A stretch of 64,000 nt of DNA from positions 45,121-109,120 of the forward strand of contig JAFAFU010000013.1 of the NCBI GenBank assembly GCA_023423335.1, given 5' to 3'. The translations under genes were made by a program, and so were the position numbers. The stretch is from Bacillota bacterium (GTDB lineage: Bacteria; Bacillota; Clostridia; Lachnospirales; Lachnospiraceae). The notes under the pieces are model-generated. The model worked only from the letters and a program-made list of their open reading frames with translations. It was not told the origin of the DNA and searched no databases. Shown here piece by piece: positions 43,201 to 51,958 of this stretch. Positions within the stretch are counted from its first letter, which is position 1. Each line of letters opens with the position of its first letter.

Positions 43201-44479
43201 ATCAAAAGGAGCCCTTCCATCCTCCTATTTCGGACCCGAGGAGAGCTATTATATAGGAAAAGAAATCAGACAGCAGGAAGGCAGCCGGTATAGTGTGAAC
43301 ACAGAATATACCCTTCCCGGTACGATGCTTGTGGAGGATCTGAAGAGGAAGGATAAAAACATTGCAGATACGGTCAATGTATCTGCTCCGGGAGAATATC
43401 AGATAACCCTTCAAGGTGAAGTGAGGAACGCAGCCGGGATTGAGGTGAAGATCGGAGATCAGGTGGTAAGCACTTTACAATGGGATACCGGTGAGGCCGA
43501 AGTAAGTTCGGATTGGTTTACGCTAAAGCAAGGCAGACATGAACTGACCATAGCAATCCTGTCCGGTGATGCTGATATCAGGACAGTTAAGTTTCATGCC
43601 TATAACCCGGAGACGGTTTATCCGGTAACGATAACAGCTTCGAGTACGGCCGGTGGATATGATGTTAATAATGTATATGATAAAAGACGGGAAACGACCT
43701 GGAAACCGGAGGAGGATGATACGAAACCCTGGGTTGAATTTGCATTCGGGCGGGTGTATTATCTTGACCATTTTGTATTAAGGGGTTCTCTGGAAGGCAT
43801 CAGAAATTATGAGATACAAACCAGTATCCGGGGAGGCCAGTGGCGGACTGTCTATAAAGGAACCGAACCGGAAACAGGTCAGGAGATATATCTGCAGGGG
43901 GAAGATGCAATCAGCGGGGATAAGCTTCGTATTGTCTTTACGGAGCTGACGGATGAGATAGCCGTGTCAGATATGATACTCAACCCATATATTAATTGGT
44001 CCATAGAGGATGGAAATACTGCCGTCGAGATTACGAAAGAGTCGGATATAGATAAATATACCATTATCGACGGAGACCGGATAAATCCGGGATGGATTAC
44101 AACCGGTAATCAAACGGTTACATTAACCTTCAGTGAAGCAAGGACGATGGATACGGTTACGGTAGTAGGAATTCAATCTACTGTAAAGGATGGAAAAGAG
44201 GGTGTAATTCCGGATATGAATATGACCTCTCCGTATGTACAGCGTCAATATACCATATCCTATCTTGACAACAGCGGTAAGTGGGTGGAAACGGCTGATT
44301 ATATTACGGCACCGGACGGAGCTGAGACGGAGCCTTTGAGGAAGGTCATCAACAAAATTTCACTGAGGGACACGATAACAACAACATCCATTAGGGTTGC
44401 AATCGGAACCTCCCATTGGATACGTCTGATTGAACTGGAAGCAGTAGAGCACCATAAAATCAGTACCGGAGAGAAATAA
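40265..44479 (+). CDS. GH115 alpha-glucuronidase-type lipoprotein
   Basis: The 1404-residue protein starts with a signal peptide and lipobox ending GLIGC (Cys33). A GH115 catalytic region follows (about 60-720): YRGIFLNDEWPSLGNW, ELILRLKGNYLWPAMWSS, GIVMGTSHHEPMFRAGVEW, LGMRGEADSAL. After it come a BACON-like segment (SADWIRVDKTQGRIYTGD), the GH115 C-terminal domain and discoidin-like tail regions. GH115 enzymes remove (methyl)glucuronic acid from xylan. Relatives are often 800-1000 residues; this is clearly longer. GGAGG lies ten bases ahead. No sugar transporter is adjacent. Confidence 0.88.
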   Translation: MLQSFQNHKIERICKLLPLLVLIIILGMGLIGCSKNKGKDKVSEDTSSLSQEETKIGIVSEGKAASVYIDAKGKDYEGMHLVAKSFAEDINMVTGVTPDIVTDMDQLEGTVIIAGSIGNNEIIDTLIANDVINISAIKNKWETYQIQVVEAPVEGVAQAIVIVGSDKRGTFYGIYRISELIGVSPWVFWGDVLPKKQSQLLFSENELQITSKEPSVKYRGIFLNDEWPSLGNWVSKRYGGFNERFYEEVFELILRLKGNYLWPAMWSSSFSGDGVSSSVANAKLADIYGIVMGTSHHEPMFRAGVEWQKIYRNYGTSNLWDFAGNEEAITKFWEDGLQRNKDFESLITLGMRGEADSALQGTDQENIELLKSIITTQKELLKKYNLEDAPQVLTLYKEVEKFWYGTNGTQGLRDWEALDDVTIMLAEDNFGNVRTLPAADEKNRAAGWGMYYHFDYHGGPRSYEWVNTIPIEKVWEQMSMAYDYGVKEVWVVNVGDLKPMEFPISYFLDLAYDFEAWGTDGINKTAEYTRQWVEQQYGHVVNEEAVEGITEVLSDYTRMNGKRKPEITYASTYSFTNYNEAQRVLAEAIDLENRARKYYDMMPEDYKDSYYQLVYYPAAASANVTKMQIFAGLNQLYHSRKSVLANTYAALAQETIAADTQMQSYYNNKMSGGKWSGMMSSPHIGYTKWNSDDWTYPELRYVTPAEDYVMIVDVEGTETAYLSGVGALPAFTNLQRECYHITISNGGGIGFDYSISTSADWIRVDKTQGRIYTGDTVQVSVDWDKVIKTSEGEIIITGGEDEVKIRVIAEVMDVKDLSDMTFVETHDVISMEAQHTSNRVAKSNVQWNVIENYGRTLSSVKMFPTTISFAKPEEAPYLEYKVYVREDTEYTLTAYIAPTNNLSEDSRLRYGVSFDGGSIVAADALLPDFIAGENSNRAWSNAVMANIHTMTTTHSLTKGMHTLRFYGMDAGLVLQKLVLSKGALPSSYFGPEESYYIGKEIRQQEGSRYSVNTEYTLPGTMLVEDLKRKDKNIADTVNVSAPGEYQITLQGEVRNAAGIEVKIGDQVVSTLQWDTGEAEVSSDWFTLKQGRHELTIAILSGDADIRTVKFHAYNPETVYPVTITASSTAGGYDVNNVYDKRRETTWKPEEDDTKPWVEFAFGRVYYLDHFVLRGSLEGIRNYEIQTSIRGGQWRTVYKGTEPETGQEIYLQGEDAISGDKLRIVFTELTDEIAVSDMILNPYINWSIEDGNTAVEITKESDIDKYTIIDGDRINPGWITTGNQTVTLTFSEARTMDTVTVVGIQSTVKDGKEGVIPDMNMTSPYVQRQYTISYLDNSGKWVETADYITAPDGAETEPLRKVINKISLRDTITTTSIRVAIGTSHWIRLIELEAVEHHKISTGEK

Positions 44480-44513
44480 AAACATTCGGCGCAGACAGCG
44501 CTTCTCTTATATA

Positions 44514-44556
44514 AAGGGTGTCCCCAAGGTGTAAACTTTTGAGGACACCTTCTTTC
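44514..44556 (+). terminator. Terminator after GH115
   Basis: AAGGGTGTCC (44514-44523) pairs with GGACACCTT (44543-44551), one base bulged, followed by CTTTCT. Confidence 0.7.
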
Positions 44557-44711
44557 TGTTGTATTAAATATCTCTTTATTTTTGTCCTCTTTCATTTTAT
44601 TTTTTTGTGTATATATTCAATGTACTACATAAGATTCCCCCTGCATACAATGTAACAACAACGATAATAAGGGGGAATGCGTTCCGTCCTGATGGCTGGA
44701 ACGCAGACACT

Positions 44712-44984
44712 ATGAAAGGCTATATAGAGGAACGGGCGGTTGAAATTGCTAATTATATCATCGATAATAACGCTACTGTGAGGCAGACAGCAAAACAGTT
44801 CGGCATATCAAAATCAACCGTACATAAAGACGTCACGGAACGTCTTGCGCAGATCAACCCCTCCCTCGCCAACAGGGCTAGGGTAGTCTTGGACCTTAAC
44901 AAGTCGGAACGCCATATCAGAGGTGGAATGGCGACCAAGGAAAAGTATCTCCATAAGACGAGATACAACCAGATATATCAATAG
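44712..44984 (+). CDS. spoIIID: Sporulation transcriptional regulator SpoIIID
   Basis: The 90-residue DNA-binding protein reads MKGYIEERAVEIANYII, TVRQTAKQFGISKSTVHKDVTERL and RHIRGGMATKEKY, a near-standard SpoIIID. It controls mother-cell genes during sporulation together with SigE. ATG 44712 gives family length; longer in-frame starts at 44607 cover non-conserved sequence. The ribosome binding site is weak. Single-gene unit with its own terminator. It shows that the host is an endospore former. Confidence 0.95.
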   Translation: MKGYIEERAVEIANYIIDNNATVRQTAKQFGISKSTVHKDVTERLAQINPSLANRARVVLDLNKSERHIRGGMATKEKYLHKTRYNQIYQ

Positions 44985-45004
44985 GAAAATCACAAGCTAC
45001 AATG

Positions 45005-45048
45005 AAAGGTATCTCTTGGCGGCATAACTGCGAAGGGATACCTTTTTT
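45005..45048 (+). terminator. Terminator after spoIIID
   Basis: AAAGGTATC-CTT (45005-45017) pairs with AAGGGATACCTTT (45033-45045), ending in six T residues. Confidence 0.85.
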
Positions 45049-45303
45049 CCGGCTGCGAACGGATTAAGCCCTATTTTGCAATAAAAAGTCCTTAGGTTTG
45101 TTAAAAACAAAACACATATACCCTGGTAATATATGGGCGAATTTGCTCGGGAATCATATTGACGGTGGGGGGGAGGGGACCTATAATTGGCCTATAGGAA
45201 AGAGTTATTTTACGAAAGATATGAATTTTGACGAAAATGACATTTTTTATATACGTTTTTCCGTATCTTTTGTATATATTTCATAATTTGTAGAAAAAAA
45301 CAG

Positions 45304-45332
45304 TGTCAAAACAAGTGAAAATATGCTATAAT
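45304..45332 (+). promoter_or_regulatory. Promoter of the rnf operon
   Basis: TGTCAA (45304-45309) and an extended -10 TGCTATAAT (TATAAT at 45327-45332) are 17 bases apart. The 250 bases between the spoIIID terminator and this promoter are AT-rich and show no convincing gene. Confidence 0.65.
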
Positions 45333-45416
45333 AAAGATTGTGTGCTTAAGGCACGTAACTTTGTTTTTTATTTAACAGCTATCGAAAAACGATAAAGGAA
45401 AGAGGGTAAAGGTTGT

Positions 45417-46736
45417 ATGGCAAGGTCAACATTTTTGGGCGGAATCCACACATATGACGGCAAGGATTTGTCAAAGGATAAACCCATTACTGTTCTTTTA
45501 CCAAAGGGGGATCTGGTATTCCCAATGTCCCAGCATATCGGTGCGCCGGCAAAGCCGGTAGTTGCCAAGGGGGACAAGGTACTGGTTGGTCAAAAGCTTG
45601 GTGAGTCGTCCGGATTTATCTCCGCGGATGTCATAAGCTCGGTTTCAGGAACTGTAAAGGCGATTGAAAAGCGATTAACCGTATCAGGAAAGATGGTTGA
45701 GGCCGTTGTTATAGAAAACGACAATGAATACCAGACAGTAGAAGGCTATGGTACGAAACAGGATTATAACAAATTATCAAAGACAGAGATCAGGAATAAA
45801 ATCAAAGAGGCAGGTATTGTCGGCCTGGGCGGCGCGGGCTTCCCTACCCATGTGAAACTTACTCCGAAGGACGAGAGCAAGATTGATTATGTTATCGTGA
45901 ATGGAGCTGAGTGTGAACCTTATCTGACCTCGGATTACCGCCTGATGCTTGAAGAGTCAAACAAACTGGTAGAAGGATTAAAAATAATCCTTCGGCTTTT
46001 CGATAAAGCGATAGGTGTTATCGCAATTGAAGACAATAAACCGGAAGCGATTAAGATATTCACAGAATTAACGGCAAAGGAAGAACGGATTGAGGTTAGA
46101 GCTCTGAAGACAAAGTATCCTCAGGGGGGAGAACGTCATCTGATCTCCGTTGTGACAGGTAGAAAATTAAATTCCAAGAAATTACCCGCGGATGTCGGCT
46201 GTGTAGTTGACAACGTAGATACGGTAATCTCTATCTATATGGCAATTGCTATGAATACACCATTAATCCGTAAAATTATCACGGTAACCGGTGATGCGGT
46301 TGTGGATCCCAGGAATTTTAATGTCAGGATTGGAACCAACTATCAAGAGGTTATTGCAGCTGCGGGAGGTTTTAAGACCCAGCCGGAAAAGGTTATCTCC
46401 GGAGGTCCTATGATGGGAACTGCGCTTTTTAATCTGGACGTACCGGTATCTAAGGTTACATCAGCTCTGCTTGCTTTCAGTAAGGATGAGGCGGCAACAG
46501 AAGAATCTCCCTGTATTCGCTGTGCAAGATGTGTGGATGCCTGCCCGCTGCAGTTGATGCCGTTTACGCTGGCGGCTCTCGGTAACCGGTCCGATGAAGA
46601 GGGATTTGTTAAGCTTGACGGACTCGAATGCTGCGGCTGCGGCTGCTGTTCTTATGTATGTCCCGCTAAGAGGAATCTCACCCAGGCGATTGTTCAGTCG
46701 AAGAACAGCATCCTGGCAAAGCGGAGAAAGGGTTAA
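45417..46736 (+). CDS. rnfC: Rnf complex subunit C (NADH and flavin site)
   Basis: The 439-residue peripheral subunit has the RnfC landmarks GLGGAGFPTHVKL, VNGAECEPYLTSDYRLMLE and KYPQGGERHLI, and two 4Fe-4S motifs, CIRCARCVDACPL and CCGCGCCSYVCPA. It oxidises NADH at FMN and feeds the iron-sulfur chain. AAGAGGGTAAAGG precedes ATG. As in other Clostridia it opens the CDGEAB operon. Confidence 0.96.
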   Translation: MARSTFLGGIHTYDGKDLSKDKPITVLLPKGDLVFPMSQHIGAPAKPVVAKGDKVLVGQKLGESSGFISADVISSVSGTVKAIEKRLTVSGKMVEAVVIENDNEYQTVEGYGTKQDYNKLSKTEIRNKIKEAGIVGLGGAGFPTHVKLTPKDESKIDYVIVNGAECEPYLTSDYRLMLEESNKLVEGLKIILRLFDKAIGVIAIEDNKPEAIKIFTELTAKEERIEVRALKTKYPQGGERHLISVVTGRKLNSKKLPADVGCVVDNVDTVISIYMAIAMNTPLIRKIITVTGDAVVDPRNFNVRIGTNYQEVIAAAGGFKTQPEKVISGGPMMGTALFNLDVPVSKVTSALLAFSKDEAATEESPCIRCARCVDACPLQLMPFTLAALGNRSDEEGFVKLDGLECCGCGCCSYVCPAKRNLTQAIVQSKNSILAKRRKG

Positions 46737-46830
46737 TCCTACCGTACTACGGCATATATGATATAGCCGGTGATAATATCGACAGATGTATATTGCCCGC
46801 ATCTGTATCAATCAGAAAGAGGTGTAAGCT

Positions 46831-47826
46831 TTGAGCGATTTGTTCCATGTATCGTCATCTCCCCATACCAGGAGTTCGATTACAACTAAACTAATTATGC
46901 TGGATGTTATTATTGCACTGCTTCCGGCAACCTTATTCGGTATTTATAATTTTGGCTTAAATGCTTTGTTATTGATTTTAACCACGGTGGCAACAAGTGT
47001 ATTAACAGAATATTTCTACTGTAAAGGAATGAAGAGGCCGGTTAGTACCGGTGACTGCAGTGCTGCTGTCACCGGACTGTTACTTGCATTGAATCTGCCT
47101 TCTACCCTTCCTTTATGGATTGCCGCATTGGGAGGAGTTTTTGCGGTTCTTATTGTTAAGATGCTATATGGCGGTCTCGGGCAGAATTTCATGAACCCGG
47201 CATTGGCTGCCCGTGCCTTCCTGGTAATCAGCTTCTCCAAAAGAATGACAGACTTTGCTATTGACAGGATTGCAGCTCCGACCATTTCAGATTATCTGAA
47301 GAACGGAAGAATTGCTTTGGATGGTGTTTCCGGTGCAACCCCGCTGGCAATGTTAAAGAATAATGAAAGCGTTGACCTGTTTAAAATGTTTATCGGTAAT
47401 ATCGGTGGAACTATCGGTGAGACGAGTGCTCTTGCCATCTTGATAGGAGGTATCTACCTGGCAGGCAGAAAGATCATATCATTAAGAATTCCATTGACCT
47501 ATATCCTGACCTTTGTTGTATTTGCGGTTCTTTTTGGCGGGAAAGGCCTGGATCTGAATTATATTGCTGCCCAGATTTTTGGCGGAGGCTTAATGCTTGG
47601 TGCTTTCTTCATGGCAACGGATTATGTGACTAGTCCGGCCACGAAGAAGGGACAGTATGCTTTTGCCGTTTTACTTGGTTTATTTACCGGGATATTCCGT
47701 ATTTTTGGCGCGTCTGCAGAAGGCGTATCCTATGCCATCATATTCTGCAACCTTCTGGTACCGCTGATAGAGAAAGCTACCAGGCCGAAGTCCTTTGGAA
47801 AGGAGCGTGTCCAAAATGCAAAATAA
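46831..47826 (+). CDS. rnfD: Rnf complex subunit D
   Basis: The 331-residue membrane subunit has about nine or ten spans and the covalent-FMN motif in GVSGATPLAMLK. Opening residues SDLFHVSSSPHTRSSITTK are family typical. The start is TTG 46831 with AAAGAGGTG ahead. It overlaps rnfG by 11 bases. It belongs to the core ion-pumping module. Confidence 0.94.
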   Translation: MSDLFHVSSSPHTRSSITTKLIMLDVIIALLPATLFGIYNFGLNALLLILTTVATSVLTEYFYCKGMKRPVSTGDCSAAVTGLLLALNLPSTLPLWIAALGGVFAVLIVKMLYGGLGQNFMNPALAARAFLVISFSKRMTDFAIDRIAAPTISDYLKNGRIALDGVSGATPLAMLKNNESVDLFKMFIGNIGGTIGETSALAILIGGIYLAGRKIISLRIPLTYILTFVVFAVLFGGKGLDLNYIAAQIFGGGLMLGAFFMATDYVTSPATKKGQYAFAVLLGLFTGIFRIFGASAEGVSYAIIFCNLLVPLIEKATRPKSFGKERVQNAK

Positions 47827-48466
47827 GAAGAAGTCTACTTTAATTAAGGATGCAGTTGCTCTTTTTCTCATTACCTTGATTTCGGGAATGGCACTTAGCT
47901 ATGTATATATTATTACAAAAGATCCGATTGACGCACAGATAGCTCAGAAGACTGAGGAAGCGTATCAGCGGGCTTATCATGAAGCGGATCAATTTGAAAA
48001 AGATGAGCAGCTGATGCTTCAGGCAAAAGAAACGGAACTGAATAGTCTGAATCCGGCTTATAAGGGAACCACCATTCAAGAGATAAATAAGGCGCTGGAC
48101 AGCAATGGAAATGTAATTGGTTATTTAATTAAGGTATCCACCAAAAAAGGATATAACAAGTCAACTCCTATGGAGATAGCAATCGCTTATGCGAAAGATG
48201 GTACGGTAAAAGGTATTGATATTATAACCATAAAAGAGACGGTAAATTTAGGTATGCTGGCCGCTGAGCCGGAGTTTAAGGACCAGTTCACCGGTAAGCA
48301 GGTGGATCAGTTTGTTTTATCTGGGGATGGTGCATCCGCTGATAACCAGATTGATGCGATCAGCGGTGCTACGATTACTTCCAGGGCGATTAATGATGCT
48401 GTGAATGCCGGAATTGGTTTTTTAAAAGAATATGCTGCGGATTTAGGAGGTGGAGCTGATGAATAA
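47816..48466 (+). CDS. rnfG: Rnf complex subunit G
   Basis: The 216-residue subunit has one N-terminal membrane anchor (about residues 14-32) and an extracytoplasmic FMN-binding domain whose covalent FMN threonine lies in AISGATITSRAI. ATG 47816 follows AAAGGAG; an earlier in-frame start is inside rnfD. It relays electrons in the Rnf chain. It overlaps rnfE by eight bases. Confidence 0.94.
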   Translation: MQNKKKSTLIKDAVALFLITLISGMALSYVYIITKDPIDAQIAQKTEEAYQRAYHEADQFEKDEQLMLQAKETELNSLNPAYKGTTIQEINKALDSNGNVIGYLIKVSTKKGYNKSTPMEIAIAYAKDGTVKGIDIITIKETVNLGMLAAEPEFKDQFTGKQVDQFVLSGDGASADNQIDAISGATITSRAINDAVNAGIGFLKEYAADLGGGADE

Positions 48467-49217
48467 GTATATAGAACGTATTTATAACGGTATTTTCAAG
48501 GAAAATCCGACCTTTATCATGATGCTTGGCATGTGTCCTACCCTGGCGGTAACGGCTACCGGAAATAACGGCTTATACATGGGACTTACTACAACAGCCG
48601 TACTGGCAGCCTCTAACCTTTTGATATCGGCCCTTCGTAAATTAATACCGGATAAGGTAAGAATCCCGGCATATATCGTGGTTGTAGCATCCTTAGTTAC
48701 GATTGTTCAGCTTCTGCTGGAGGCATATGTTCCTGTTGTAAATGAGCTGTTAGGTATCTACATTCCATTGATCGTCGTTAACTGTATCATATTAGGAAGA
48801 GCGGAAGCTTATGCGGCTAAGAATTCCGTCGGACTTTCTCTCTTTGACGGTATCGGTATGGGCTTGGGCTTTACAATAGCTTTGACCATCATCGGTTCTG
48901 TCAGAGAGCTTCTCGGTGCCGGCACGATTTTTGGCTATAAGCTTACTCCTGCATCCTTTGAACCCATATCCATCTTTATACTGGCACCCGGTGCATTTTT
49001 TGTTCTTGCTGCACTTACTGCGTTACAGAACCGGTTGAAATTACCTTCCGCCACAAATGGTTCTGCCGCAACGTCAGAATTATCCTGTGGCGGGGATTGC
49101 GCCCACTGCTCCGGCAGTACTTATACGGCTTACCATGGTAAGAACCGGAAGGATGATGCTGTTAAGGCGAAGAGTGATGCAATAAACAAATCGGAATCTG
49201 GGAAGAGCTTAAATTAA
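48459..49217 (+). CDS. rnfE: Rnf complex subunit E with Cys-bearing tail
   Basis: The 252-residue membrane subunit has six spans; ENPTFIMMLGMCPTLAVT and IPLIVVNCIILGRAEAYA hold the conserved cysteines that hold an iron-sulfur site together with RnfA. It continues into a hydrophilic tail of about 50 residues with SCGGDCAHCSG, then a Lys/Ser-rich end. The tail goes beyond the minimal RnfE and could bind a metal or cluster. GGAGG precedes ATG 48459. Confidence 0.93.
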   Translation: MNKYIERIYNGIFKENPTFIMMLGMCPTLAVTATGNNGLYMGLTTTAVLAASNLLISALRKLIPDKVRIPAYIVVVASLVTIVQLLLEAYVPVVNELLGIYIPLIVVNCIILGRAEAYAAKNSVGLSLFDGIGMGLGFTIALTIIGSVRELLGAGTIFGYKLTPASFEPISIFILAPGAFFVLAALTALQNRLKLPSATNGSAATSELSCGGDCAHCSGSTYTAYHGKNRKDDAVKAKSDAINKSESGKSLN

Positions 49218-49233
49218 AGGAGGGATGATTTAG

Positions 49234-49809
49234 ATGAAAGAGTTACTGGTTATTTTAATTGGAGCTGCGCTTGTTAACAACGTTGTACTAAGTCAATTCC
49301 TTGGTTTGTGCCCATTCGTTGGTGTTTCCAAGAAGACGGGTACCGCGGCGGGCATGGGCTCCGCGGTAATTTTTGTTATCACGGTAGCTTCCGCATTAGC
49401 AAGTCTGGTATATAATTATATTTTAGAACCATTGGAGCTGAGTTATCTCAGAACCATTGTTTTTATCCTGCTTATTGCGGCGCTGGTACAGTTTGTTGAA
49501 CTGGTGTTGAAGAAATACAGCCGTTCGTTATATAATGCATTGGGTGTATATCTGCCGTTAATCACAACCAACTGTGCAGTATTGGGTGTGGCTCTGCTCA
49601 ATGTACAAAGTGAATATGATTTGCTGACCAGTGTCGTCAGTGGCTTTGGTACCGCAGCCGGCTTTACCATAGCGATTATCATTATGGCAGGTATCCGTGA
49701 AAGAATCGAGTTTAATGAAGTTTCAAAATCCTTCCAAGGCTCCCCGATCGTGCTGATTGCAGCAGGTCTGATGGCAATTGCCTTCTTTGGATTTGCAGGC
49801 ATTTTATAG
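49234..49809 (+). CDS. rnfA: Rnf complex subunit A
   Basis: The 191-residue membrane subunit is homologous to RnfE with inverted topology. SQFLGLCPFVGVSKKTGTAAG and LITTNCAVLGVALLN carry the two conserved cysteines. Six spans are expected. AAAGGAGG lies 10-12 bases before the ATG. It is the innermost part of the ion-translocating core. Confidence 0.95.
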   Translation: MKELLVILIGAALVNNVVLSQFLGLCPFVGVSKKTGTAAGMGSAVIFVITVASALASLVYNYILEPLELSYLRTIVFILLIAALVQFVELVLKKYSRSLYNALGVYLPLITTNCAVLGVALLNVQSEYDLLTSVVSGFGTAAGFTIAIIIMAGIRERIEFNEVSKSFQGSPIVLIAAGLMAIAFFGFAGIL

Positions 49810-49824
49810 AAGGAGGGATAGTAT

Positions 49825-50712
49825 ATGTTTTTACAGGAATTTTTAACAGCAGGTATCCTTCCTGATATGGTTGGAGCTCTTGGAGCCCTGGACCTTGCTG
49901 GTTTAGGTATCGCAACAGCTGTAGTAGGAGGCACGGGTTTGTTCATTGGCCTGTTCCTTGGAGTGGCAGCTAAGAAATTTGAAGTTGAAGTGGATGAGAG
50001 AGAAACAAAGGTAAGGGCGCTGCTGCCCGGTGCGAACTGTGGCGGATGCGGTTATGCGGGCTGCGACGCCCTGGCGAAAGCAATTGTAGAAGGCATAGTA
50101 CCGGCAAATGCCTGTCCTGTGGCAGTTCAAGCTGACTATGATAAGATAGCGGATGTTATGGGAACAGTACCTGCAGTCGAAGAAGATGAGGTGGCTTTCG
50201 TAAAATGTGCCGGCACCTGTGATCGGACGGAAGTGAATTATGAGTATTACGGCATCCGGGACTGTAAGAAAGCTTCCCTGGCACCGGGGAATGCGGATAA
50301 AAAATGTGCTTACGGCTGTATGGGCTTCGGCTCCTGCGTCAAGGTATGTAAATTTGATGCCATCCATATTGTAAACGGCATTGCAGTAGTGGATAAAGAG
50401 AAATGCACCGGCTGCAGTACCTGTATTGCAGAATGTCCAAATAGTCTGATTGAGTTGGTACCCTATAAGTCCCAGACTTTAGTAGCCTGCAGCTCGAAGG
50501 ATAAGGGTAAGGATGTCAAGGCGGCCTGCTCCATCGGCTGTATCGGCTGTAAGCTTTGCACCAAGGCCTGTGAGTTTGATGCTATCCATGTGGAGGATAA
50601 TCTGGCCTATATCGATTACAGTAAATGTACGGACTGCGGTAAATGTGCGGTAGTATGTCCGGTGAAGGTCATCCGCGTACAGCCGCCGAATAAAATACAG
50701 GCTACGGCATAA
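49825..50712 (+). CDS. rnfB: Rnf complex subunit B (ferredoxin side)
   Basis: The 295-residue subunit has an N-terminal membrane anchor, the iron-sulfur domain GANCGGCGYAGCDALAKAI and several ferredoxin-type clusters: CAYGCMGFGSCVKVCKF, CTGCSTCIAECPN, CIGCKLCTKACEF and CTDCGKCAVVCPV. It exchanges electrons with soluble ferredoxin. AGGAGG precedes ATG. It closes the operon and is followed by a terminator. Confidence 0.95.
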   Translation: MFLQEFLTAGILPDMVGALGALDLAGLGIATAVVGGTGLFIGLFLGVAAKKFEVEVDERETKVRALLPGANCGGCGYAGCDALAKAIVEGIVPANACPVAVQADYDKIADVMGTVPAVEEDEVAFVKCAGTCDRTEVNYEYYGIRDCKKASLAPGNADKKCAYGCMGFGSCVKVCKFDAIHIVNGIAVVDKEKCTGCSTCIAECPNSLIELVPYKSQTLVACSSKDKGKDVKAACSIGCIGCKLCTKACEFDAIHVEDNLAYIDYSKCTDCGKCAVVCPVKVIRVQPPNKIQATA

Positions 50713-50752
50713 ATATTAACGGAGGCTTTTAGAATTAATTCGAATCGGTATG

Positions 50753-50808
50753 AGTGCATATAAGGAAAAGGGTAACCGTTACTCATAGCTCCTTGTATGC
50801 ACTTTTTT
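50753..50808 (+). terminator. Terminator of the rnf operon
   Basis: AGTGCATATAAGGA (50753-50766) pairs with TCCTTGTATGCACT (50790-50803), one G-U, with GTAAC/GTTAC inside the loop, followed by TTTTT. Confidence 0.9.
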
Positions 50809-50930
50809 GTATTCTTATGAAGACGGTTTCGTAATCCCGGTAAAGCCGGAATTTTAGCTTGAAAAAATTTGTAAAATATTATAAAATAGTATCGAATGTA
50901 CAGATAGTTACAAGAAAAAGGGAGAAAATT

Positions 50931-51944
50931 ATGGCGACGATATTGGAGCTGTCCGAAAAATGCGGAGTATCTGTATCTACTGTCAGTAAAGCATTGAACG
51001 GGTATTCTGACATTAGTGATAAAACAAGGGAATTAGTGATCAAGGCAGCCAACGAGATGGGGTATTTCCCCAATGCCAATGCCAGGGCATTGAAGCTGAA
51101 GAAGACATATAATATCGGTGTTTTATTTGCAACCGCTTCCACCTTGGGACTTAGGAATGATTATTTTGCCCATATCTTATCCGCTTTCAGGGAAGAAGCT
51201 GCCCAGGCAGGCTATGATATCACCTTTATTGAGCATCATGTGGGGCGAAGAAAGATGACTTATCTGGAGCACTGTCAATACCGCCACTTTGACGGAGTTT
51301 GCATCGTATGTGCGGATTACGAGAATGAGGAAGTGATAAAGCTGGCTGAAAGTGAACTTCCTGTTGTGACGATTGATTATGCCTTTCAGAAATCCTATTC
51401 CATCATATCGGATAACTATGGCGGAATGAAGCAGCTTACAAATTACATATTACGTCAAGGCCATACTAAGATTGCATATATCCATGGTGTAAAAACATTG
51501 GTTACCAGAAACCGCATTGACGGTTTTCTGGACGCAATGAAGGACAATAATATTAAAGTTCCCAGGGAATATATTGTAGAAGGCTATTACCGGAATCCTA
51601 TTATAACGGAAGAGTTAACCTCAAATCTTCTGAAGCTTAAAATAAAGCCTACCTGTATCATCGCACCGGATGACCAATCCGCGGTCGGAGTCATTAATGC
51701 GATCCGCAGGAATGGACTGCAGGTGCTTAAGGATATCTCTGTTGCGGGCTATGATGGCATTGAATCCCAGCAGATGGTTGGTGTAAAACTGACCACGGTG
51801 AAGCAGGAGAGGGAGAATATCGGCCGGGAAGCAGCCGGCAAGCTGATTAATATGATCGAGCATCCGCAGGAACAGCCGGCAGATACTGTTTTTATGAAAC
51901 AGACATTATTAATCGGTAACTCGGTCAGAAAAATCGTAATGTAA
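50931..51944 (+). CDS. LacI-family transcriptional regulator
   Basis: The 337-residue repressor has an N-terminal LacI helix-turn-helix (SEKCGVSVSTVSKALNGYSD) and a periplasmic-binding-protein-like sugar domain (ISDNYGGMKQLTNYILRQGH, TCIIAPDDQSAVGVINAI, VAGYDGIESQQMV). ATG 50931 follows AGGGAG; an upstream extension to 50859 is not conserved-looking. No sugar gene lies next to it, so its regulon is elsewhere. Confidence 0.92.
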   Translation: MATILELSEKCGVSVSTVSKALNGYSDISDKTRELVIKAANEMGYFPNANARALKLKKTYNIGVLFATASTLGLRNDYFAHILSAFREEAAQAGYDITFIEHHVGRRKMTYLEHCQYRHFDGVCIVCADYENEEVIKLAESELPVVTIDYAFQKSYSIISDNYGGMKQLTNYILRQGHTKIAYIHGVKTLVTRNRIDGFLDAMKDNNIKVPREYIVEGYYRNPIITEELTSNLLKLKIKPTCIIAPDDQSAVGVINAIRRNGLQVLKDISVAGYDGIESQQMVGVKLTTVKQERENIGREAAGKLINMIEHPQEQPADTVFMKQTLLIGNSVRKIVM

Positions 51945-51958
51945 CATAATTAATTCAG

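Noticed and set aside
45098..45286. 62-residue open frame between spoIIID and rnfC
   Set aside because: No ribosome binding site, low-complexity composition, overlaps the AT-rich region upstream of the rnf promoter, and no recognisable domain.
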